NCBI RefSeq assembly: GCF_040412425.1
Contig: NC_089766.1
Span: 50,651,297-50,715,296, forward strand
Length of the DNA: 64,000 nt
DNA from: Macrobrachium rosenbergii
Taxonomy: Eukaryota > Arthropoda > Malacostraca > Decapoda > Palaemonidae
Direction of reading: 5' to 3'
Within the stretch, counting starts at the first letter, position 1, and the number at the start of each line of letters is the position of its first letter. The notes beneath the pieces were generated by a model that saw only the letters and a program-made list of their open reading frames with translations, did no database searches and was not told the origin of the DNA. This document shows, piece after piece, positions 22,886-32,099 of the stretch. The position numbers and the translations under genes were made by a program.

Positions 22886-23740
22886 TGTTAGCATAGCTGA
22901 CTTCGTGATTACTGTCACCCAAGCCTGCTTCTGCTTTACTACAGTCTCCAGCAAGGTAGTGACCTATATAGCTGGTGAGTTCTAGATGATCTGTCCACGG
23001 GGCGTGACCACAATGGGACTAGATCATAAGACCATACTGTGAGAGCAAAAGGAGCAACGACCAACCACCTGACCGAGAGCATCAACAGGACCTGCCAAGG
23101 GATGCCAGATCGGTGGGAAGCCCCATAACCAACTTACAGCTTTCGACATGCCCTCTCCCTGGTCCTGGGAGTCCGACAGAGGTCCAGGCCTATGTTAGCA
23201 TAGCTGACTTCCATGATTACTGTCACCCAAGCCTGCTTCTGCTTTACTACAGTCTCCAGCAAGGTAGTGACCTATATAGCTGGTGAGTTCTAGATGATCT
23301 GTCCACGGGGCGTGACCACAATGGGACTAGATCATAAGGCCATACTGTGAGGGCAAAAGGAGCAACGACCAACCACCTGACCTAGAGGGACAGGTCCTTC
23401 TGGAAGGGACGCCAGATCGGGGGAAGCCCCGTAACCCTCTTGCCTTGCTTTCGACATGCCCTCTCCCTGGTCCTGGGAGTCCGACAGAGGTCCAGGCCTA
23501 GAAGCGTTATGGGACCGATCTAAAACGTAAAAAAACAAAAACAAGATTAAAATATACTTCCTAACCTCTAAACGATAGGATGAGAATCGCTCCTGCTCCG
23601 CAACACTGTGTCTGCAGAAGCGACAACAGGTCATGACAGGGACGCCAGATCGAGGGGAAGCCCAAGAACCCTCCTGTGGCTTTCGACTTGCCCTCTCCCT
23701 GGTCCTGGGAGTCCGACAGAGGTCCAGGCCTAGAAGTGTT
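22886..23740 (-). repeat. Duplicated 3' untranslated region of DIRS element 2 (307-bp period)
   Basis: The segment starting gttagcatagctgactt occurs at 22886 and again at 23193, offset 307 bases. A shorter module ending gtccgacagaggtccaggcc occurs three times, near 23105-23190, 23400-23492 and 23645-23732. The third overlaps the recombinase C-terminus, so the tandem growth seems to have started from the gene end. Translations of this area are not genes. Confidence 0.85.
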
Positions 23741-24480
23741 ATGGGGCCGATCTGGAGTGCGGAAACGTATGGTCCTAGCAAATAGCAGTCTTCGTATGTC
23801 GTCTTCACGTCCAGAGCAAGTAATGAAAAAAGGCGAACTAGTCACATTTGCGATGCGCCAGAAGGTGGTACCCAGAAGATCGCAAAGGGACAATTTCTTC
23901 TGGAAAGCCACCGAGGTTGCAATGGCTCTAAAGGACCTCAAGTGAGCCTTAACTTCAAAAGACTCAAGTCACTGTCTTGAACGTCGGAAAGACGTCTAAA
24001 ATGGTGCTCCTAAAAAAAGAACGCCAGTGCATTCTTAGAAAGAGGCAAATCCGGCCTCTTGACAGAGCACCACAGACTGTCCGAAGGACCTCGACTTTCC
24101 CGAGTCTTCTGCAAATAAAATTTGAGAGCCCTGACAGGACACATGACTCTTTCTGGTTCATGTCCGAGAATTTCCGTCATACCCTTAATCTCGAAGGTCC
24201 TGGGCCAAAGACGGGTTCTCGCTTTTAGCAAGAACATAGGGCTTAGAGAACATACTGCATTATGGCCTCTAAAACCTACATGATTATTGATAGCCTGAAG
24301 TTCACTAACTCTCTTGCCGTAGCCAGAGCAGTTAGGAAAATAACCTTCCTTGTCACATTCTTGAGGAAGGCGAAGAAAGAGGCTCTGTGAAGGTATTTGA
24401 CATAAAAATTTAGGACGACATCCAGGTTCCAGGGAGGCGTCCTGGAATGAGGTACCTTGACAGTCTCAAAGGATCTCAAG
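23690..24480 (-). pseudogene. DIRS element 2 tyrosine recombinase, frameshifted
   Basis: Pieces collinear with the element 1 enzyme: PPWNLDVVLNFYVKYLHRAS, CPVRALKFYLQKTRE, LWCSVKRPDLPLSKNALAFF, RAIATSVAF and YEDCYLLGPYVSA. A one-base loss near 24308 breaks the frame just at the first catalytic arginine (TALATA then out of frame). A second frameshift, near a run of T on the minus strand at about 23826-23832, separates the HYL nucleophile motif from the preceding FWRIANV. The HxxR box also looks altered (AHLRSFRAIA). Confidence 0.8.
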
Positions 24481-24544
24481 AGATCGTGAAGATCCTTGTT
24501 GTCGGCTGATAGTCTGAATGCAGTTAGACTCAGAGTGGGGAAGT

Positions 24545-25990
24545 TTAGAGGAACCTTACTTGAAATGGGGCTGCCTGAGCAGATCTACCAAGGGACGTCC
24601 CCATAACCTCCACAGCTCCTGACATACTTCCTCGTGAAGGGTCCACTGGTCGGTAGAAGCTGACGCTGTCGACCGAGAAGGTCCGCGCGGATATTCTCCA
24701 CTCCTGCAACGAACCTCGCAAGGATCGTGATCCCCGCGCATGGGCCCAAAGCAGGAACTCCTTCGCCAGGGCGAACAGGGACCGGGAACGAGTTCCTCCC
24801 TGTTTCTGGAGGTATGCCAGGGCTGTGGAGTTGTCTGAATTTACTTGTACAACTCGGCCTGACACTTGGCTCTCGAAGGATTGAAGGGCCAGCAGGATCG
24901 CCCTAATTCCTTTGAGATTGATGTGCCAGGACACCTGTTCCCCTCTCCAGGTGCCTGACACTTCTCCCCTCCTAGTGTTGCTCCCCATCCCTCCCTGGGA
25001 GCGTAGGAAAACAACACCAGGTCGGGGCTCTGAAGGCGTAGAGAAACCCCTTCTGCCAACCTCGAGGGGTCGAGCCACTACCTCAGGTGAATCTTGAAAA
25101 CGGGAGAGATCTTCAGGGTCTCCTCTAGATTCTCCTTGTCTATTCAGTTTTCCGCCAGGAAAAACTGGAGCGGCCTGAGATGAAGTCTTCCCAGGGAAAC
25201 AAACATCTCCAGAGAGGAAAATGGTCCCCAGCAAACTCATCCATTCCCTCACTGAGCATATTTCCTTCCCTAGGAAGGATGAGACTTTTTCTAAGCATTG
25301 CTACTGACGTTCCTGGGATGGAAAAGCTTGAAAAGCCACTGAATCCATCTGAAACCCCAGATAGACGATGGACTGCGTCGGGATCAGATGGGACTTTTCT
25401 TCGTTCACTAGAAGTCCTAGGGACTTTGTCAACTCTAAATTCGCATTCAGGTCCTCCAGACACCTTGACTGTGAAGAGGCTCGGATGAGCCAATCGGCCA
25501 GGTAAAGCGAGATACGAATACCCGCCAAGTGAAGCCATCTCGCCACATTTCTCATGATAATCGTGAAGATCATGGGAGCTGTGCTTAGCCCGAAGCAAAG
25601 AGCTCTGCATTGAAACACTCGTCCCCTTAGTACAAACCTCAAATACTTCCTCGACTGGGGATGTATGGGAACGTGAAAGTAAGCGTCCTGTAAGTCCACA
25701 GCGACCATCGAATCTCCTGGTCTTAATGCTCCTAAAACAGACTGGGACGTCTCCATCGTGAACTTCTCCTTCACCATGAATGAAGCGGTTCAGCCTACTG
25801 ACATCTAGGACTGGTCTCAATCCTCCCGACTGCTTCGGAACTAGGAACAGTCGGTTGTAGAATCCTGGGGAGTCCAGCTCCAGGACTTGCTCCACAGCTC
25901 TTACTCGAGCATTTGCTCTAATAGCTCGAAAAGGATCTGTTGCTTCTCTTGATGGAATGAGGACGACAGATCCCTGGGCGACGTGCACAG
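24545..25990 (-). pseudogene. DIRS element 2 RT-RNase H, catalytic residue lost
   Basis: The RT frame at 25301-25777 is open with VDLQDAYFHVPIHPQSRKYL and RALCFGLSTAP. The metal-binding motif reads YLADW: the codon at 25496-25498 is GCC where GAC is expected, which removes one of the two catalytic aspartates. The upstream part (25778-25988) is in another frame. RNase H (24750-25060) retains QVSWHINLKGIRAILLAL and VNSDNSTALAY, again with frame changes. This copy could not reverse transcribe even if the frames were repaired. Confidence 0.85.
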
Positions 25991-26429
25991 AAGTGGTGAG
26001 TCGAGAAAGGGGATCTTGTATCCTCTCTCGATAACTTCAAGGGACCAGGTGTCTGCCCCTCTTGCTCTCCAGGCTCTCGCAAACGAAAGAAGCCTGGCTC
26101 CTACAGGTGCCTGGAGGCGCTGCAAGTCACTTCCTGCCCCAAGGTTTAGGCGGGGCTCCGCCTCCGAAAAGACCTCTACCTCGGGGAGAAGATCTCGAAG
26201 AAGAAGCTCCTCCACGAAAGGGCTTCTGCTTCCTGGAGGTCTGACCCGACAACGACGTCAAAGGGACTGCCGGGCGTCTTGACGAGTGGGCCAAGAGGTC
26301 TTGAGTGGCCTTCTCCTTCAAGCTGGAGGAGAGATCCTTGAACAAGGACTGGGGGGAAGAGATGGCTCGAAAACGGGGAGAACAGCAAAGCCCTCTGCGA
26401 CGGAGAAACTGACTTTGCAAAAGTATGAC

Positions 26430-26547
26430 GCCAAAGGCATCTGGTGTTCCCAGGCGGTCACCCATCCAAGTACTGACCAGACCCAACGTTGCTTAACTTC
26501 GCTGATCGCACGAGAAGTGGTGCTTTCAACGTGGTATGGCCGTTGGC
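26430..26547 (-). rRNA. 5S rRNA-like sequence inside DIRS gag (probable pseudogene)
   Basis: Read on the minus strand, 118 nt begins GCCAACGGCCATACCACG and ends in a matching TTTGGC. It contains all parts of a 5S rRNA in order: the 5' stem, CTTCTCGTGCGATCAGCGAA, the A-box region AAGTTAAGCAACG, the intermediate element GGTCAGTACT, and the C box TGGATGGGTGACCGCCTGGG. Length is within one or two bases of a normal 5S RNA (about 120). The terminal stem has mismatches (ATGCCTTTGGC at the 3' end against GCCAACGGC), and several changes look like CpG decay, so I call it a pseudogene. It has the same orientation as the element. About 33 bases of non-gag sequence upstream (26550-26583) seem to have come with it. 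Whether it is transcribed by RNA polymerase III is unknown. Confidence 0.9.
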
Positions 26548-27364
26548 TGGTAGGGCCATAGGCTGTAAAGTTACAGTACAAGGCCCTCTTCTTCAAGAGG
26601 CCCGTACAAAAGTGGGAAGCCAGTTCCTCCGAGCCATCCCTGACTGCCTTGTCCATGCAGATCAACACGCTGGACAGCTCCCCCAGGCAGATCGAGTCGG
26701 GACTCCTAATCCTGACGTCTAGAGCCCCCAAACACCAGTCCAGAAAATTGAAGACCTCCATGGTTCGAAATAGTCCTTTCAAATGGTGATCCGTCTCCAA
26801 CATAGTCCAGGACACTTTGGCAGCCGACAGGAGGGACCTTCTAGGCGCGTTGACCAAGCTAGCGCAGTCTCCCTGGGACGACGAAGGAACTCTTGAGCCG
26901 ACGTCCTCCCCGGTCTCTTACCACATACCTGCCTTGCCGCTCAGCTTGGACGGAGGCAGGGCAAAAGAAGTCTTGCCTTGGGTCTTCCTTTCCTCCATCC
27001 AGGTGTTAACCTTCTTGAAGGCCTTCTTCGTCGCCAGAGACGAAGTCATCTTGACAAACCCCGGCGCTCTCCTCGTCTAGGACGAAGCAAACTGCGAAGG
27101 AGGAGAGAGAGGGGCCGAGGGTTTGAAACTTGTCGCCAAACAAGTCCTTAAGAAAAGCCGGCTAACACCTGGTAGTCCGTGAGACGAGGAAGGGGAGGCT
27201 GCTCAAGGACTGCAGGCTCCGACTCACAAGAGACTTCTCCTCTTCAATGGGAGAAAAGAGAAGGCCTTGCGGTCCAACACGCAGATGGGATGGGATCACG
27301 CTTTCCCGCAGTCTTAGACTGCTCTGAAGCGTCACCGAGCAACCAAAGAGGCGTCCTCCCGAGA

Positions 27365-27660
27365 GTCCATCCGGCGTCCTGCACGGCAGCGAGAGGAGCG
27401 CCCTGACGAGCAGCTACAGAAGCGTCCAGGAAAGCTGCTTGCGAAGCGTCATGATGGCGGTCCAGCCGGGCGTCCTGCACGGCAGCGAGAGGCGTCCTGA
27501 CGAGCAGCTACAGGAGAGTCCAGGATAGCTGCTTGCGGGAGCGTCACGCTGGCGGTCCAGCCGAGCGCCCTGCACGGCAGGAGAGGAGCGCCCTGACGAG
27601 CAGCTACAGAAGCGTCCAGGATAGCTGCTTGCGGAGCGTCACGATGGCGCCCAGCAAGCG
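27365..27660 (-). repeat. ~95-bp tandem repeat within element 2 gag
   Basis: About three imperfect copies beginning gcgtcctgcacggcagcgag and including gccctgacgagcagctacag occur at 27368, 27472 and 27565. They encode ASVAARQGAPL-like units. The third copy is the most diverged. Confidence 0.85.
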
Positions 27661-28649
27661 GTGAGCACGACTGGGAGACGAAGCATGCTTGACAGAAAGG
27701 CCCCCCAGTCAATATATTGTGAAATAGGCTACCTACTTGGGAAGTCTCAACTCCCGCTTAGCCTACGAGTACTAGAATTTGCTCGCCCAACGTTAGGCGG
27801 TAGATATAAATCAGTCTCGGCGAGATAAAACCTATTCTCGTCGTTTTAACTAAAATTATGGTAGGTTATCTTCTCACCCTGACTAAAACTAATGTTTGAT
27901 ACCGACCTGAGTAAATTATGGCATCTTTAACGTTTACCGTGCTACTTTGAACTCACGAAAGCGTTTGTTTACTTTTTACTAGGAGGCAGCCATTGCCTAC
28001 GGACGCGTCACTCTAGTCCCGCTGCTCTCGGTAGACTATCTCCAAAAACAAACCTTACATTTCCTTTAATAACTCCATAAGTGTTTGATTTTGTTGTAAC
28101 AACATAGTTACGATAACTTTATTGGACATATCCTCTTCAGCGTCCGCCTTACGAGTCCGTTTTCACGACGTGCACTTTGATTGACCCAGCGTTACTAATG
28201 TTTCTTCTTTATTATCGCTTGACTTGCTCAATCTAAGCACCTCCGCAATAGATAATAATTTGTTAGCCATCTTCCAGATGCCAAAAGGAGCACTATTAGT
28301 GCGAGAATGAAATCCTGAACTAATAAATTAGCAGGGTGGGAGGCAAAGTAAGCGATCATTTATCAAGCAAACCTGCCCCCTACACCTCATGCATATAAAG
28401 TGAGGATCTACCGAAACTTTCGGTAGCCTCACCTTAAACTCATTCACACAACATACTCTGAAGCTAGCATAACTAGATCCAGACATCATCCAAAGAGCAA
28501 TCAAAAGCAAATTCCACAAAAGCGTATGCCAATCCACAATCCAAAGACAAAAACCAAAAGTCAAATAGAATACTTAAGTGTGGAAAATAACGAGTTTACG
28601 AAATCCAAAGACGGAGGTACTGAAATCAGTTGTTGACAGTACCGGCGAC

Positions 28650-28818
28650 AGAGAAAATCTGAATAGAAAATGGGAATGGTTCCTGATACCGCCTCCCAGC
28701 GGCGGGAATGGGTACTAACCACCTGGCCCCACTGCGTGTGCCACGAGTTTTGGAATTCTGTCGGACTTTCGAGAATACAGCTATATATATATCTGACAGG
28801 TAAGTCGCATGAACAAAT
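28650..28818. repeat. DIRS element 2 right inverted terminal repeat
   Basis: Reverse complement of 22490-22660, including gtactaaccacctggcccca and ctatatatatatctgacagg. Its outer edge meets element 3 sequence (ttgtatttttcccaac) directly. Confidence 0.9.
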
Positions 28819-29160
28819 TGTATTTTTCCCAACATACAAACCCACAACATCATGCGATAGGAGGATCCTTAGGCACGCATGCACGGACAGCTATGGTAGA
28901 CTGGCTTTTAGAGAGTAGCACTAGCTCTAAAAGAGGCCCGCAGGACCAGCATCCCCCAATTTGTGAATAGGCGGAGGGAACCGTGATATTTCCCCTTAGA
29001 TGCATGAGAGAGAGATCGGAAAGGAGGGGAGGCATGAGGTGGGAAATTGAAAACTCACATGATGTTGCGGGTTTGTATGTTGGGAAAAATACAAACTATT
29101 GTTGAATTTGTCATTTTTCCGACACTGACACAAACACCTCAACATCATGTGATAGGAGAC
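28819..29160. repeat. DIRS element 3 left terminal repeat remainder and ICR
   Basis: The motif ttgtatttttcccaacatac at 28819 is inverted at 29062-29095 (gtttgtatgttgggaaaaat). The ICR continues with a copy of the missing right end (cgacactgacacaaacacct). The first half also contains the 18 bases that now lie at 22457-22474, on the far side of element 2. Confidence 0.85.
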
Positions 29161-29378
29161 TCATAAAGAGGAGGGAGGAAGATCTCTCCATAAACAAGCA
29201 AGGCAATTAAAAGTAACCATGGGAGCTCTGCATTCAAACGGAGCCAGATGGTCCTATCCCATGAACATCACATGTCGGACCCAGGTGAAGTTACAGAGAA
29301 GAGACGGATTTCGACAAATGCGAACAGAGCTAAAAGATTATATCTTTAACACCAATTGTTGAGCTGCCACCACCGGGC

Positions 29379-30400
29379 CTAAGAAGAAAGTGTCCAGTGA
29401 CTATGTGTGAAATCTTTCAAATAAAGAGATGTAAAGGTGGTCTGTCTGTTCCAAACTCGTGCGGAGGATCTGTCCCACAACATAGTTCCTCTTAAAGGCA
29501 ACTGATGGGCCAACACTCCTGGTGTCATGGGCCTTAAAGTGTGTTGGCATGGTGGATACATCACGTTATTACTGTACCTCCCTCACGCAAATGGAGATCA
29601 AGTTTTTGAAAATCTTTTTAATAAAACCTGTGCTGGCAAAAAGTCTACTTTGTGCTGGTCTGAGGTAGGCCGCATGCTTTAGGTAAGCTTTCACTGTGTG
29701 TATGGGGCAAAGCAACACTTCTTCCTGCTCATTATCCACAATGTCCTTAAGAGACAGAATGAAGAAGCCGTCAAATCTTGGGTCATGGGATGATGGGTTC
29801 TGGGTCTTCGCGATGAAGTCGGGCAGAAAATTGAAAGCCATTTGCGTCCATCCATGGGTGTGGGTTACACTGTAAGAAAGTGCATGAATCTCACCCACTC
29901 TTTTAGCAGACGCTAAAGCTCAAAGAAACACTGTTTTCAATGTTAAGTCCCTGTCTGAAGAAGTTCTGATTGGTTCATAAAGGGACGTGGTCAAGGAAGA
30001 TAAAACTTTTGTTATATCCCAATCAGGAGGTTTCAAATTTCAAGGAGAACAACTTTTCTCAAAGTTTTTTATCATATCCAAGATCTCCCAAGATGATGCC
30101 AAATTAATATCTCTAGCTTTAAAAACTTTGGAGAGGGCCGATCTATACCCTTTCACAGACGAGACGGAGAGGTTTTTCTCGTTCCTCAGAAGGAGAAGGA
30201 AATCTGCTACATTTCTTACCATTGTTTTGAGGGGATGTAGATCCCTCTTACTGCATCAATCCAAGAAGACTGACAATTTTCCTTCATATAGCTTGAGGGA
30301 GGATTCGCTAATCGAGCTGGCAATGACTTTTGCAACCTTTCTAGAAAAGCCTTTCTCTCTGAGGAGTTGCTCAATAGTCTCCAGCATGAAGTTGAAGTGA
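29379..30400 (-). pseudogene. DIRS element 3 tyrosine recombinase, broken
   Basis: Collinear pieces: FLLLLRNEKNLSVSSVKGYR (N-terminal domain), GEIHALSYSVTHTHGW (just after the first catalytic arginine), LLCPIHTVKAYLKHAAYLRP, and RVWNRQTTFTSLYLKDFTHS near the nucleophile. The parts are in different frames with stops between them, and I could not confirm an intact HxxR box. Confidence 0.75.
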
Positions 30401-30419
30401 TTCTACTGACTGATGTATC

Positions 30420-32070
30420 CTTCTGCTTGTTCTTGTTTTAGTAGATCTGGCATTATGGGAAGACGTCTTGGAATGTCTATGAGATGCAGGAGATCCGCAT
30501 ACCATTCCGCTTGAGGTCGCATTGAGGCTACCAATGTCATTCAGAGACCCTGAGAAACGAAGCACATGTTGATCACCCTCCTGATTTGGCTGAAAGGAGG
30601 GAATACGTAAATGTCCAGGTTGTTCCACTGGTGTTGGAACGCATCTTACATGATGGAGTTTTTTCTGGAACTGGAGAGCAGTATACAGGTAACTTGTGGT
30701 TCCTCGAAGTTGCGAACAGATCCACTGTGGGGCCCGGCCACAAGCTGAGGAGTCTGTTCAACACTAGTGACTGAAGCAAGGACCACTCCATCCCCACTAT
30801 CAGTCCTGATCTGCTTAAGGTGTCTGCTACGATGTTCTTCTTGCCTGGGATGTATCTGGCATTTAGCATCAGGCCCTTGAGTTCTGACCATAAGTGAATC
30901 TTGAAAGCTAGTTGGTCTAAGGAGCGGGAAATCGTCCCCGTTTGTTCAACTAGGAGACAACCAAAGTGTTGTCACTCATCAAAACTGTTGACTTCCCTTT
31001 CAGGTCTTGGAAGTACTGCAGAGCTAACCAGGTTGCCTTCATCTCCAGCACATTTATGTGTTCTTTTTGTTCCATCTTGCTCCAAGTCCCTGAAATGCAC
31101 TTTTCATTTAGGTGTGCTCCCAACCTGTCCTGGATGCGTCCAAGAACACTAGCATCTCTGGAGCTAACTGGCCAAATTTCATTCCTTGGCGATAATTCTT
31201 TGGATTTCTCCTTTCAACTTCCATTGTAGGAAATGTATCTGAGCTCTGCCTCTTAGAACCAGTTTCTCCAGGGACAGTAGGTGCCCAATTAGAATCTGCC
31301 AATTCTTCATTGGTTGTGTGAGCTTGGAGAGGAACCTTCTCGAAATTTCTAAAAACTTCTCCAACCTTTGTTGTGATGGGAAAGCCTTCAAAATCTGGGT
31401 ATCTACCATCATTCCCAGTGCTTGATTCTCTGTGTTGGAACTAAATCAAACTTCTTGATGTTTATGAGAATCTCCAGAGTCCTACTCATCCTTAAAATCA
31501 AGTCTCTGTCCTTCTCGGCCTAGGCTGCCATGGGAGAAAGAACAAGCCAATCGTCCAGATACCTGCAGAGACCGATGCCTCTCTTGTGGGCCCATGCTGA
31601 AACTAGTTGAAATGTTTTGGGAAGACTTGGGGCCTGTCACTAACCCGAAGCAGAGGGCCCTGTACTAACCCGAAGCAGAGGGCCCTGTATTGATAAGTTT
31701 CTTTCTTGAGACAAATTGAAGGAATTTCCTGGAGGAAGGATGAGTCAGAATTTGTAAATACGCATCCTGTAGGTCCAGAGATATCATAAAGTCTCCCTGC
31801 CTGATTGCTGCCAGAACAGACTTCGGTGTTTCCATCTTAAACGGGGTGAGCTGGAGAAAGTTATTCAGTGATGATAGATCTATTACTGGTCTCCAACCCC
31901 CTGATGCTTTCTGTACATGGAAAAGGTGGCTGTAAAACCTGGCAACAGTCTTCAGTATTTCTGCAGCCCCCTTGTCCAATATATTCCGAATCTCTTGCTG
32001 TAGGGCCATTTTTGCTTGGGGGGAGGTTTTCCTGTAGGAGGAAAACTCTATAGGAAAGGGTGACAAAAGT
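30420..32070 (-). pseudogene. DIRS element 3 RT-RNase H with a 25-bp duplication
   Basis: The RT frame 31665-32066 includes RFYSHLFHVQKASGGWRPVI and ISLDLQDAYLQILTHPSSRK and then fails. The 25-base segment ctaacccgaagcagagggcc(ctgta) is present twice in tandem (31640-31664 and 31665-31689), exactly in the conserved RALCFGL motif, and shifts the frame. Beyond it the YLDDW motif (about 31543-31560) is intact. RNase H and the following region appear as ARYIPGKKNIVADTLSRSG near 30830. Confidence 0.85.
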
Positions 32071-32099
32071 GGTCCTTGCTGGAAGGGAAGAACATACCC

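Larger units (their letters stand above)
25991..28486 (-). pseudogene. DIRS element 2 gag (ORF1), interrupted by a 5S-like sequence
   Basis: The start is probably the ATG at 28484-28486 (MSGSSYASF). The N-terminal module follows: VSVDPHFICMRCRGQVC (28345-28420). A repeat region lies at 27365-27660. The C-terminal part is collinear with element 1 gag. The frame covering 26318-26857 enters the 5S-like sequence and translates it (SQRPYHVESTTSRAISEVKQ). The conserved gag sequence after it (KEKATQDLLAHSSRRP) is in a different frame, consistent with a disruptive insertion. Confidence 0.8.
22476..28818 (-). mobile_element. DIRS element 2 (~6.3 kb), nested in element 3
   Basis: Complete termini: left ITR with acttacctggcagatatata (22476-22665), ICR (22703-22805), right ITR (28650-28818). 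Gene order on the minus strand is gag, RT-RNase H, recombinase. It is a different subfamily from element 1: the termini share only short motifs and the proteins are moderately similar. Every gene is broken: gag holds a 5S rRNA-like insertion, RT has YLAD instead of YLDD, and the recombinase has frameshifts. Confidence 0.92.

Noticed and set aside
23332..23808. 158-codon minus-strand frame in DIRS element 2
   Set aside because: Only its first ~20 residues match recombinase. The rest translates the duplicated 3' region.
26318..26857. A gag-5S fusion protein
   Set aside because: The frame is open through the 5S-like sequence, but conserved gag downstream is in another frame. I see no evidence that the fusion is functional.
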